Both the position numbers and the translations under genes were made by a program. A stretch of DNA of 64,000 bases from Trileptium ribeirensis (taxonomy: Eukaryota > Nematoda > Enoplea > Enoplida > Thoracostomopsidae), in NCBI GenBank assembly GCA_030248225.1, contig JASANE010028091.1, forward strand, positions 36,421 to 100,420, read 5' to 3'. The stretch's first letter is position 1, and each line of letters starts with the position of its first letter. This document shows positions 23,222 to 36,000 of this stretch, piece by piece. The notes under the pieces were generated by a model that did no database searches, was not told the DNA's origin, and was given only the letters and a program-made list of their open reading frames with translations.

Positions 23222-24439
23222 TTACAACGCAAGTAAAAACTGCGAACCCCCCGGTGTAAAACCGCAGAGCAGTAAAAACTGCCCCGCCTAAAACGTGTGA
23301 ACGGATCGGCAAGCTTCACTTTCAACGCCGGAAGTTTAATCTATCGATATACCAGTGCGCTATACAAAGGATCTAACGCAAACCGTTTATAGCGAGCTGC
23401 ACATTACAAAACAACATATAATTTACTATTCAATGTAAACACATAGAACTTGATGGCAAAACACACAAAAAAGTGTTACAATGAGCGCACAGGATTTACC
23501 ATAACAGGGAAAAGAGAAAATACTTAAAGAATAAAGGGTCGAGGGATCAAATTTTTGTACACGATTGACGATTTAAAACCAAATACATATAAACGCAACG
23601 CAACGAACAAGACACGAACACCCGCCGTCTAAAAGAACACTATTAGATACGTCCTATACGCTTCATTTTTTGGAATTTACAAACACAAAAACCACTATAT
23701 TCAGATCAAATTTCTCTGTCGGAAACATTGTTTAACGCCTATCATGCAAAGATTATACAAATATTTTCAAGTGTCAGTGTCCAACTTAGGGTTCAGCAGT
23801 CATTAACTCAGATCAGTGTAAACCGAATATTTTTACTTTGTAATGATAATATGCTGTGATATTTTATTCACTTGGATACTACTACTCGCGGTAGGGGATA
23901 ATATTATTCTATTCTGTATACAGTTACTTCCTCAGGGCATTCTATGTTAAGTTTCTAAGCGACCGTCATATCCACATTGAAAACACAGCAGTTCTCTTCG
24001 TGAAGGAGCAAAAACTTGTCAATTTCTCTTTTTCTACCAAACCGACCCTTGGATCAAATCCATTTCGAGCTCTTGCTCGCTGACAAAATTGAACTGTAGC
24101 TTTAAACTGTTAACAAAAATTAAATTTTCGTCATTCACTATAATATATAAATACTTTACCCTGGCATCGGACGTTCGGCCTCTGGTTCACGTGGAAAATA
24201 TTATCGAGATATGTGCACTGTAGATGATAAAATGCTGTTGAAAGCTATATATTTTGTGCTTTACGGTGCGAACAACTTCCATTTGTCTAAATTTACGTCT
24301 CCTAAATCAATTCCAAAATTATATCGCTAAAATAATTTTTAAAGCTGTTATAAAGCTGAAACATTTTGTCATCGCTGGAATAGGTATAAGGTCTAAACAA
24401 GAGTACCAATGGCCCAGTTTTTTCAATTTGGCCTAGTTC

Positions 24440-24810
24440 GTTTAGAATCGAGGTCGGCCATTGCAGCCCAGCCCGTTGGGAACCAAAATCGGCCCGGAGC
24501 TGCAAAATATCGGCATAACCCGTCTGTAATTGAGTGTGGATCTGGTCGATATAAAGTATACAGGCAATACAAAAAGATAAAACGCATAAATAAGAAATGA
24601 GGCCGACAAACAATTCTTACAATAAAGTGAAGGTTACCGAGCTATGTACTAGTAATTCATCTTTGAATGGTGTGAGAATGAAGCAAAATTTTTAGGACCG
24701 TTTAAAATCGCGGTTGGCCCGGCCCGGATCTGAAACTTTTCGGCCCTGTCCTTTTGTGATCGAGTGTCGGCCCGATGGTTCTGGTCAGCGCACAGGCTGA
24801 AATACTCGCC
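24440..24810. repeat. Two diverged copies of a GGCCCGG-rich repeat
   Basis: AAAATCGGCCCGGAGCTGCA ... TAATTGAGTGTGGATCTGGTC (24486 on) and GGCCCGGCCCGGATCTGAAA ... TGATCGAGTGTCGGCCCG (24714 on) align loosely about 235 bases apart. No coding role is apparent. Confidence 0.4.
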
Positions 24811-26119
24811 TGTAGTCTGCAAACATCCGTATGACGGCTGCATAACTAACTTTGATGATTTGAGACACCAAAGTTACTATATATTTTACTGCATGCCCGG
24901 GATAGGGGACGTGTCAGCAAAATATTCCAATCACTGACCTGTGGAGAATAAAATACAAGGTAGGATTAAAAATATCAAACTGAGACGAATAATATCGTAT
25001 TCGGCTTTCCAATATTATATATGTGAAGTAAAAATTACCGAGAGTAAAAAATATATATGTTTAAACACAGAATTTTAAGCTTTCAAAATGATATGATCTC
25101 AGTCTCAGTTGATTGTTGTTATCTCAACACCGAAAAGAGCAACAACTCAGCGACAAAACGCAAAACCTCAAATTATTTCAAACATATTACTTAAATCAAA
25201 TTATATTTTTTCACAGACATTATGTAACAAAATTCCCTTACCAGGAAATCTGACTTAGGCAATTGGGTCCGTTTCTTTGCAGTCGTCAGTCATCTCTAAC
25301 CATGAATCCTATGTTTTTCATTGAATAAGAGCTTAATGGACAAAAATTTTGGACACGATAAATTCGACTCCACCCAACTCTGTTCAATATAAGAAAAGCC
25401 GGAGAAATGTTACAGAGTATTATTTATACGTATAATACAATAACACTATTGCACTAAATGTAATTAAAATAATCTTAATTTGTGAGCATTATAACTATGT
25501 ATTAAAACATCTATGATGCTTGCCAACATGGAATGCACCGAAATTCTGAATTCGTATCCCAAGAGCCAGCCCATTTTTTGTACAACAGGCAATCCGTGAA
25601 ACAACTAATCTGTATATATTTTACAGCTAGCACCAACGCCACAAATGCATCTCCATCTCGGCGCACTGCGGTAAAGATGTGAGCTGCAGCGAATCGTATA
25701 ATCTTCGCTTGCTGCCTAAGTTTCGACAGGTTATTTAAAAAACATTCGAACTTAATTTATCATTTCACCTTGGAATTGATGGTTTGAAACACAATGATGA
25801 AATCGCCCATGCGTGAATCACAGGGAATGAATATTGATGATATATATGTGGTATGTCTATATATATAATATATATATATCAATATATACTTTTACCAATA
25901 TTTATAATATAGTTAATATGTATACGGATCAACATACATAAATTAAATATATATTGATAATACGTATACAGTTTACTTTGCGGCGACTGTTTTTCTAACA
26001 GCATCATTTTTAAAGTTTTCGGAATTACCACAATTCCGTAAAACGAACATTCAGAACCATTATTATACGTGAACAAAAGAAATGTTAATCTTGTATACGA
26101 TATCTAGTGTATGGTGTTA

Positions 26120-26610
26120 GGTATATATATGAGCAGGCTAATTAGGGAGATGGTGATCTCCATGGGTATTTAAAATTTTTTGGCGGGATCCCCACACCAC
26201 GTTGGAATTTTTTTTAAATATTCTTTTACCGATGTCAGCTGTACACTAAATTTTTGTATGAATTTTCAAGCATTTGGTCCGCCATCGTTCATGGTGAGCT
26301 GTGATCATTATCAAATGTTCTGATACTTTAATAAGCTTAAGAGTTTTGCTTAATTACTTTAAATTTTTTCTTCTTAAGTTAAGCTCAGATCATTGTTCAC
26401 TGTGGACACGTTAGTTTACAAGGAAGCAGCCTAATAAAGTGGTCAATACGTTTCTAATTAATGCCAAATTACAATACACTGCAACAGTTTATTAGGTGGC
26501 AAGCCAATGGAATGATTCGTCATTGACATAGCAGTTTGGATAGATGATGATCCCCACGGGAATACGCCCAAAAATTTTCGCTGGGTGGGGTGGATATGGG
26601 AATTGACTTT
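26120..26610. repeat. Pair of diverged direct repeats
   Basis: ATGGTGATCTCCATGGGTAT...AAATTTTTTGGCGGG (26151) and ATGATGATCCCCACGGGAAT...AAAAATTTTCGCTGGG (26544) align over about 45 bases, near 400 bases apart. Possibly the two ends of a repeat unit. Confidence 0.35.
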
Positions 26611-27253
26611 CCACTCCCATGACAAGTGTGTATATGAGCCGCCATTACATATTTAAACACTTTGCACAAACGTGTTTACAGAAATTTGTTGTTCGGATAT
26701 CCCTAGGGAGTGCCCCACAAACGCTCTGCTCCTCTTAAATCATATTTTCCAATGACAGCTGAGCACCCATCTACATCCTCCCCCTCGCGGAAAATTTCAA
26801 GAAAATTGACAAAAATCGGGGTACTGATATCTTCTATTTCTATGCTTTATTTCACATTCTCAATTCAAGACGCATTTGCCTTAACTTGACACCAAAAATT
26901 ATATATACATTGTATAAGTCACACGTCTAATGTGTATTGATTAATGTAATCCCGAAGTACGAGCAAAGACTATAAACATTGTTAAAACTATCAAAATTTC
27001 AGTTATAAGGCAATCAACTATCGGGTCGATAGAGCGACGCGCTACGCTGAGAGAAACTGAGACCACTGATACAAATATTATATACCTATCTTTATATGGA
27101 TCAATATAAATTACATTTAACTACTGTTGGCGGTGATGGAATCAATGGAATGCATCATTGATGTCATATTTATACGAAAAAAACAACATCAATACAAACT
27201 AAAATGTACAATAGTTATTACAATTTACACAAAAATATTGGGTATAATAGAGT

Positions 27254-27274
27254 AACACAACAACAACAACAACT
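27254..27274. repeat. (CAA)n microsatellite
   Basis: About seven CAA triplets in a row in non-coding DNA. Confidence 0.85.
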
Positions 27275-28637
27275 AAATGCTAAAGTTGCTACACATACAC
27301 ATTAATAATAATTCTCTAAACTAAATTGAAACGAAGTTACATTTCAGCATGTAGCTTTAAAGTGAAGCTAATAATGTGTGTTTTATAAAACATTATAAGA
27401 AGAGAACAATAGCAAAACACTTTGTTGAAACAATAAATATTCCAAGTCGCTACATATTGGCCACTGACAGTAAGTAATCTACACAATTTCCTCTAAAGTC
27501 AGGTTTATTCTTGGCAGAATTCCACTATACTCTTGACCAATTACAAGTTTATTATTGATATGAAATATAATAAAATATAATATCAAAAATATATTCAGGG
27601 ACATTTTTCGACACATTGTTTCACCGCTGAAATAGCAATAATGAATGCATCACTGGCTATTATAAAAAGCTATCCAATCTATGCGAAACCTTTACCTCTC
27701 AAATCTGTACAACTCCACGGTAAAATGTTTTCAAATCCAGGCGTAAACATGATATCCGAATCACTCACAACAAAATATCGATGCGACAAATATATAATAC
27801 TTGTTGTCGGCTAAGTAAAGTTTTACATCCCAGAAACAGAATGTGTGCAAAAACGAACAAAAATTATTTTTCCCTAGTCCGAAATAATTGTTCAGCATGC
27901 ATAACTATATATCTGCTACCTAATAATGCCTTAACATACCTTGTAATTATATATATAACTATATACCATGCTACTTTTCTTTTGTACTTTGGCCATGCTA
28001 TCTCATTCAAAGGATGATTTAAACACATATATATGTCGTTAGTTCGAAAATGCAGTTAAGCTCTTCTTGCCTACACATTAAAGATGGAATCGAGCTGATG
28101 TATCACAACGTAATTTCATCAAATACTCATCAACGTTAATATCATGAAATGTCAAATTGAAATTTCGGCATAACTATAGCATTGATATTAACACTTTTGC
28201 GCTGCGTTCGGCGACTTGTGTTGCTTTATAACTATACAGCGACTGTTGCCATAGTAGCTAGGATATTCTAATCCGTGCTACAATAGTATTGATGTCCTAA
28301 AATCGGAATCGGTATCAATCGTATTAAAATTTGTAAGATACTTTCACACAATAATCACTCTGCGACACTATTTTGCTACGATCTGGTTAAAATTACACAA
28401 TCAAATGCAATTGCGTGACTACCAAATCCAACGTCAGTACTAGTACAGTAATGTATGACTATGTCAACATAAGTTGTAACAAAACGCGCAGAACAAACGC
28501 ATTATTTATTGCATATAATTTGTGCACGTTTATTATATATAACTTTGTATGAAATTACATACATCATATGTAAAATTATACGATATTTGCATGAAATTGC
28601 ACACAAATGTAAGGTTTGTAGCACGCAATTTATTTTA

Positions 28638-29231
28638 TACTTTATATATAATCAAATATACTAAGCGTCAGAGAATAATTAAATGAAGAGAAGTAGTTTA
28701 ATTTCAATATGTTATGTTGCTTTTAAATTTTTAGTAAAATTCGAAGGCATCTTTGGATTGAATTATAAATATTTGCGAAGGTACTCAAATTTTAAAAGCA
28801 CAAGTCTCTAGGTTGGGCTGGTTTAAAGCACTATGACAGTGGAAGTTGTGATTACGTTTTAATCGAATGCTGACTTTGGATACAATGTTATTTCAGTGGT
28901 AACTGCTTTGATATATGCAAATGATACACTTGCTTACTTTATATATAATCAAATATACTAAGCGTCAGAGAATAATTAAATGAAGAGAAGTAGTTTAATT
29001 TCAATATGTTATGTTGCGTTTAAATTTTTAGTAAAATTCGAAGGCATCTTTGGATTGAATTATAAATATTTGCGAAGGTACTCAAATTTTAAAAGCACAA
29101 GTCTCTAGGTTGGGCTGGTTTAAAGCACTATGACAGTGGAAGTTGTGATTACGCTTTAATCGAATGCTGACCTTGGATACAATGTTATTTCAGTGGTAAC
29201 TGCTTTGATATATGCAAATGATACACTTGCT
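28638..29231. repeat. Perfectly spaced 297-bp tandem duplication
   Basis: 28638-28934 and 28935-29231 are head-to-tail copies starting TACTTTATATATAATCAAAT. I count only about three single-base differences, so the duplication is recent. Neither copy holds a coding frame. Confidence 0.95.
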
Positions 29232-29234
29232 TTT

Positions 29235-31680
29235 TCTACACGCCATGCACTCGTCTACTGAGTGATGATAAGCGTAGACTGAAAATAATCTCAAAATTTC
29301 GTGCATATTGCCTGATATAAATCCGAAGATATCATTAGCGGTTCAAAACATATTTGCTAGTTTTGTCCACCCCAATAATACATAAATTACGCAAAATAAA
29401 TAATGAGAAAACGGCCAAAAGCAATGGCGGTTCAGCAGAGACGACACTTCACTTCCTAATGATGTTGCTTCATGGTTGACAGATCAAAAAGAGTCATGCT
29501 AGATACTACGCAGGCTTCTTTTTTAATTCGGAAAAAAGTTCAACCTGTGATAGAACAAAAATGTTTGAAAAGGCTTGTTTATAAGAGCTTTGGCTTTAAA
29601 GTCCAACTTTCTAATTAAGCAATGTCTCTGCTTTTTAAGCATGGCAATTTGAAAGGTTCGGTTTTAACTATATATGTATTGATTACAAGATTTTAGTAAA
29701 AGACACTAGAAGAATCCCACGAGTTTTCGGCAGAATGATCAAAGCTTTAATATCTGCTCGGGAGTGAGCGATACGCTTGCCACCGTAAGGAAAAGAGACC
29801 TGTTCAAATTTTGAACTAAATTTGATACTAAACTGGGATTTAGCGTCCAACGAGATAAAAGACACTTGACAAAGTATTAAAATTATGGATTTCACCATAC
29901 GTGCAGTTGGGTACAACTGGCACATAAAATGGGAAATAGATAAGTCGTTTCAATAGATTTAGCTTCTAAATATGATTGTTGATTTCTTGATCGTTAAAAC
30001 AAGTACAGTAAAACGCATATAATCGTTTGCATGCATAACGTCAAGAACATTTAATAAAAATGATTTCATAAGAATTCGATACACCGCTCGAGAGCTACTC
30101 ATGTTTGAACTAATATGCATGTTGTATAACGTAAAATTGAAAAAAAATAAACGGTTTTTAGTGGAAATAACACATGGTGCCATTTTGGACATTTATATAT
30201 AAATGGCCAGCACCAGAACGAAAGAAGCTGAACAGTTTGAGGTATTGCAAAGCCGATATGACATACGTTTATTGAGATCTTTTACGACAGACTATATCAC
30301 TAAGTTTTTGCACTAGCTATGTGATCGTATTTAAACGACACAGGGCACAACTAACTACCGTTGGGAATACATTAGGTATATTGTATTTCACACAAATATT
30401 TACAAAATTCATACATTAAATGTATTTCCTAGTAGAAAAACTCATTATCATGCAAATGAATTGGAAAATTCACAGAAACGGGAAAACAGCATCATCCAGT
30501 TTCTTGCAAATTTCGTTTTGATATTCGCACATTACAAATGAATGAACTGTCGCACTCCGAATATTTATGTAACCGATAAAATACAAATAATGCATGACAC
30601 AGCTGCAGACGCATCAGTATGACATATAATAGTAATTTTTAAGAGCGAACGTTTGATGTCACAAATACTAATAAAAAAAATAAAAAATATACGAAGTTTC
30701 ACTCTACTTATACAAAATTTACATAGAGTATAAATCTGTGACATACAAACAATGGACAGTAATCAATAAAGATTCCCAACCACAAAATATATCGACACAG
30801 TATAATTTGTACATAGAAATATCCTCAACGAGTACAGAAAATTGCAATTTATCCAATATAACAGCCAGTTAACGTAACGATTGATTTGTGCAAAAATCAA
30901 ATGAAAATTTAAATCTTTTAGCATTATATTTATACACAGTTATGCTTAAAGTAGCCAAAAAATTGCAAAGATTTGTTGTTCAAATTCCATAATTTGGACG
31001 ACACCGCCAGCATGGCCGGCACCAGCAAATCCAAGAAATTTGCATTAATAAGCCGTTGTAGAATAGAATCGAATGCGATACTGTGCGTTTGCAGTCTGAA
31101 TCATACATATTTTTATACACCTGACAAGCCTTCATCACATCCCAATAAACGAATATTGGTGCAACGACCCGAGCACATGGCTAACTATGCTGATGTAGTG
31201 CCGAAATAAATAAAGATGTAAGCTCAATCTTACGTAACTGGTGAATATATCGCATTCACAAGAATTCCTCATACTACAATATTTTATGGATAATAGGATA
31301 GGTCAATAAGAGCAAAATATATAGTATTGCTTAGTATAATGCTTAGCATAGTTCAAGAAGTAGAAGAGGTGTGACACATTTCAACAGAAACGTAATTCAT
31401 TTTTCCTAAAATCGCTTCCAACCAAAGACTTATTTTTACTATATATACTTTTGTCTATAACAATCAATTTCAACACCAAGTCAACACGCTATGACGTTAA
31501 AATTCCAAAAATTGCTGCGGACAAAGAACCTTTTAGCCAAGGATCTTCCAGTGTGAACAAGCTGGTCAACATAAACTAAAGCGAACATGCAGCATTACAA
31601 AATGCGGTTTATTATTGTTTAAATATAAAATACTAAAACAACAAATTCATTTCATCAAATAATAAAATCCATTATCAGTA
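29235..31680. other. Gene-free AT-rich stretch
   Basis: Anonymous sequence. The only frame worth noting is the weak one at 31012-31209. Confidence 0.45.
31012..31209 (+). CDS. Weak small open frame
   Basis: An ATG in good context (CCAGCATGGCC) opens 65 codons starting MAGTSKSKKFALISRCRIES and ending HMANYADVVPK; AATAAA follows the stop at once. There is no recognised family and no splice evidence, so this may be chance. Confidence 0.15.
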   Translation: MAGTSKSKKFALISRCRIESNAILCVCSLNHTYFYTPDKPSSHPNKRILVQRPEHMANYADVVPK

Positions 31681-31686
31681 TAACCA

Positions 31687-31805
31687 AGAGTTCATGATGA
31701 ACGCTTGAAGAGTGGGAAAATGATGCAAAAGCCGAACGCGTCATTCCACAGCATAACGTAGTGTGGTGTGAGTGTCACACTCTTCTTCAAAAGTTCATCA
31801 GGAGC
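31687..31805. mobile_element. Short copy of the GAGTGTGACACT foldback family
   Basis: The right arm CATAACGTAGTGTGGTGTGA and GTGTCACACTCTTCTTCAA matches the inverse of the 57.45-kb element. The left arm (TTCATGATGAACGCTTGAAG) is shortened and mutated. The core is almost gone, leaving about 119 bases. Confidence 0.7.
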
Positions 31806-32215
31806 TATTGGTATAACATTATTTTTTATTGATTTAAAATTTTTTATTGACTGATAATCTTAGGATTATGTTAATATATCGAAATGCGCTATAACGTTAT
31901 TTTGATTTGAACATACCTTATTGTTGTTGCTGGCTGCTGGCATTACGTTATACAATGTCTTCCGATTAATAAATAATTATTATATATGCACTTAGTCCAA
32001 AATAATATCTTTGCTGCCATCGCGCGGTTCGCAAAGCTAAGCGCAATACTGCATCAACGTAGTCATGGTAATACGGTCGTAATGATTCTCGGAAAGATTC
32101 ACGGCTGAGTGTCAGTAAGCTAAACTTCAGCTAGAAAACAAGAGCAGCCTCGTTCGTTCAATCGTCCGCAGCTAATAATCAAATGCTTGTGCACAAATAC
32201 CTGTGCTGATGCGTA

Positions 32216-32509
32216 CATAATGTATTCATTCGAACTGCTTGTCCGGTTAACAAATTATATTATCCAGCGCTGTCCTGTCAATGGAACATCAGCGGAGCGC
32301 AGTATGCCAAAATGTTCGGCACTGAATTAACTCATAGTTCAAACGTTTTAAACATAACACTTCCGTACGATGAGCATGCCGACGAAGCGGCAATGTTAAA
32401 CTATTATATCGCTAATCAGCATCACGATCAATCATTCATAATACAAACCCACCGGGATTCATTAAAAACGCCAAATACAACAGCAGCCGTTATAAACTAC
32501 AACAGTTAA
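32216..32509 (+). CDS. Open frame of about 98 codons, function unknown
   Basis: The frame is open from the stop before 32216 to TAA at 32507-32509, with an internal ATG at 32312 giving 65 residues (start MFGTELTHSSNVLNITLPYD). Its codon use is richer in GC than the AT-rich surroundings. It lies 0.3 kb past the stop of B56 on the opposite strand, so it may be an antisense reading of that gene's 3' untranslated region or the last exon of a convergent gene. No domain is recognised. Confidence 0.25.
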   Translation, partial: HNVFIRTACPVNKLYYPALSCQWNISGAQYAKMFGTELTHSSNVLNITLPYDEHADEAAMLNYYIANQHHDQSFIIQTHRDSLKTPNTTAAVINYNS

Positions 32510-32780
32510 TACGGCGGTGTATTGATATGAGCTAACACCAGATCGTCGTAATATACAACATTTTTATACAAACCTATACGATGTGTAGTATGCAGGTGGT
32601 AGATTGTTATTCAAAAGCTCACACAAACACACAGTGCATCCAAATCGAGGTATTGATGGCGATACGGAACAATGGAAACGATTTGCAAGCAATTAACATG
32701 ACACTCTTTGAAATTGCTGTTGTCGATCTTGAATTGAGATTGTTGGTACTTACTGTTCATGTACAATGACTACATTATTT

Positions 32781-32786
32781 TTTATT
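32781..32786 (-). terminator. PPP2R5: Candidate poly(A) signal of B56
   Basis: TTTATT on the plus strand, AATAAA on the minus strand, lies 44 bases after the stop codon. Further minus-strand AATAAA sequences occur near 31820-31860, so a longer 3' untranslated region is equally possible. Confidence 0.3.
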
Positions 32787-32829
32787 TTACGATAATTCGT
32801 CGGCGTAACAACCACTACTAAACTTCGGG

Positions 32830-33040
32830 TCACGACTTTTTCTTTTTCGACTGAGGGGACGTATCTGAAATTGTCGATGCTGATGTTGCTCGGTCGCCAC
32901 CGCCATCAGATACAGTTTTATCTGTAGCAGTAGTGTTGGGATTGTGTGGGTTAGCAGCGACAACAGTGGCGTTCGCAGCGACATCAAGCTGTTCTAAATG
33001 CTTCCAGAGATCTTCGCGATCTTTTTCCTTTTTCTTTTCC
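32830..33040 (-). CDS. PPP2R5: B56 terminal exon
   Basis: The acceptor is tgttttaag/GGAAAA. After the shared [18 protein letters not shown] helix the tail departs from the vertebrate members: an Ala/Thr/Asn/Ser-rich segment of about 45 residues, a GGG step and a basic end (SKKKKS) before TGA at 32832-32830. The basic end resembles a nuclear-localisation-type cluster, which is only inference. On the minus strand an AATAAA lies at 32786-32781, 44 bases after the stop. Confidence 0.92.
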
Positions 33041-36000
33041 CTTAAAACAAACTACAGAACCCATACAATTAGTTCAGAAACGTCTCGTAACAGTTGCAAT
33101 GCGTCGCAGACACAAAGCCAACAAAACACAGCCTTGTTTTTTGCTAAAATACTTCCACATTTATATACTAGTAGATTGAATTATCTGCCAGGTGGAGAAT
33201 TCTGAGCTGAGTGCATAATATGCAAATTAGAGAGACCTAAAATTACAGCTTTACTGAGCAAGCATCAGCTTACAAAATTGGTTGAATTTTAGCGATGTTG
33301 CTTGAATAGCTGATGGAATCAAACCGAGCAGATATTATATTACAGCATGAATTGCTCTGCAAAATGGACCCAATAACCTCCATATAATGTAGCACGAGCG
33401 GTTACGGATATATAGTTGTTTTCGTTTATCCTGGTTCTCGTGGTCCCATTAAAACATTTTGACTCCACCCTGCAGCGTAAATAATGACAATAGCAGCACT
33501 GATCATGTCCAGATATGTAGATGACTTCCTTTACAAAATGAGAACAAAAATCCCATATAACTTGACCGGCTGCGAAAATATTGCTGTTTTCGCGTAACCT
33601 GGATACGGTGTGCTCATGCAAAATCCCCTTTTGACCCAACACTGCAGGGTAAATAATGACAATTGCACAAAATTTACAGCTACATGGAAGAGGATGAATT
33701 GCTATACAAAAATGATATTGCTGATATTGTTGATCTTATGGAACATGGACAGCTGTTTCCGTGTATTTTGGATCCCATGGGCTCATTCAAAAACACTTTT
33801 TGCCTCAAATTATACATGCTAAAACAGCCACGTAGCGAAGCATTGTATTCAGTTTTATAGAGGGTTATTTGCACTAATGAACCCAAATTGACTCCAATAT
33901 CTAGACTTGCTGTCCAGAGATAATAAATAATGTGGTTTTTCGGGCCGCTCCGCGATCCAAGCCGGATCTGAAATTGCAATCGTGCTTCCCGCCCAACTGA
34001 AGAGCACGAATAGAGATTTCAAGGTTTTAAATGAGCTATCTTACGACCCAATCCGCCCCGCCAAGGTTGAGTTATGCTAGGCACCCTAAAAACCCAATAA
34101 GGGACATTGTCGTTAAATTTTACCACTATAATATGGTTAGCAAGAATTTTTTCGCTTCGCTCGTTTTACAACCGGATTTAGAATTCAATAAATTATGCAC
34201 ACTCAATTTAAGAATCTATTTCAATTAGATACCCATTTGTAAAGTACCAAAGTACGCTCAAAGTTTCGCTTCTGTAGTTGACCTGCTTTTAAATTAGCAT
34301 AATCACAAAACACGGTAAAATAGTCAGGCTTTGATAGTCAAATATTACACTTTTCAGAAAGTTTCGTACAATAACGATAATCACATCTAAAACGTTATTA
34401 TCAAGACGGCGTACGCCAAGGTACTAAACTGTCTCATCATTGAAATGGTATACAACATAGGCAGCAACGCTTTCTGTCATACTTCGTCCCAATACAATTT
34501 TTTTAGATTTATCACCGGGTGTCTAAACAAAAGTATAAAATGACGGCTACGTTTCAGCCATTCAAATCAGATCACTGTTCAGCAAAACATTATTAAGCAA
34601 CACATAGCGGCTCAAATGTACGCGTGTGCGCTGAAATATACACCGCAGGAGAGTTAATTTTCGACTCAAATCCTATTTTATCACAAAAGGCACATATTCA
34701 GAGCAATAAAATGCAAAGCCCAATTTCAAAACATACAAGTGATTATTGCTATAAAATTTCCAATGAATTTCGCCTAAAAGAAATTTCGATCGATTTCAAT
34801 ATTACTAATAGCGTTTTTATCACAAAGATGGTAAACTCTGTGTGTTCTATTACGTAATTTAGAAACATATAGGTGATTTTCATGTGTTCAATATGAAATT
34901 TACAGAGATGTGCACAGTTTATACTGAGCATTATGTTTATTGCAAAATTATTAACCACCGAATATCAGACATTTTGCTTGAATAGTTGAGAAGCTAAAGG
35001 CCCGGTTATTGTGTTCGCAACGTGTAAGTACATAGAAGATAAATTACTGTGCAAAATGAAACCAAAAACACCGCTAGAGCGGTTTCAGAGGTATTACAAT
35101 GTTCGTGTATTTTGGGTACCATGGGTCAATAAAAACCCGCCAGCCATGCAGCGTACATAATAATAACACACCATTTGCAGCTACATGCAGGATTTGTTTG
35201 CTATACAAAACGATGCCAAAACATTCATATAGCTTGAACGGTTGCGGAGAATTCATTTTCGAGTATTTTGGGTATCATGGGCCGCATTTCAGAACCCGTT
35301 TTGACCCTAATTCTACATTTTTAGAGAATCACATAGCGAACCATTATACTTAGTCTTATAGGTGCTTATTCGCCCTACAAAATGAACCCAATTTGGCTCA
35401 TATATACCCCGGTTGTCGAGTTACAAAAAGCATCGTAATTTTTCGGGCTCTTTCGAGCCCAAGACCAGAGCCACTTGCCGGTGTTTCATGTTCGAATGTT
35501 GGATTCGGGCTTCGCAACTAACTAAAGGTCATAAACATAAGTTTTAAGATTCCACATAATGATCTATAGCGCGAATCAATCCGCCCAACCAAATTTGAGT
35601 TAGGCGTGTGACCATAAAAACGCAATAGCTGCCACTGTCAAATTCCACCAATGTCACGGATAGTGAGAATTCTTCGCCCCGATTGTTTCACTTAGGTTTC
35701 ACTACGAATTAAATAAACGAAAGTTAAACTGAAGTCGATTAAATAAAATTTTCTTTCAGGTTTCGCGAAATGAAAAAATTTTCATATTATTCGACAAAAG
35801 ATTTATCGATTTCGCTTAAACGAAATTACACTATACAATGGTTCTGAATGAATGACAGAACAGCGCTGGTTAACCGTTGATTACTTACTTTTGCCGCTCA
35901 GATTTATAGTTCGCAGTTAAGTCGTCGAATAATGTGCTATTCATTTCCATAAACGTTTTTAGGACGTTGTAAACGAGAGCAACGATGCTTTGATTCCAAT

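Larger units (their letters stand above)
23230..28630. other. Gene-free stretch with scattered repeats
   Basis: Apart from the repeats listed at 24440, 26120 and 27254, this is AT-rich with TA-rich microsatellite patches (25855-25890). No splice-flanked conserved block was found on either strand. Confidence 0.45.
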
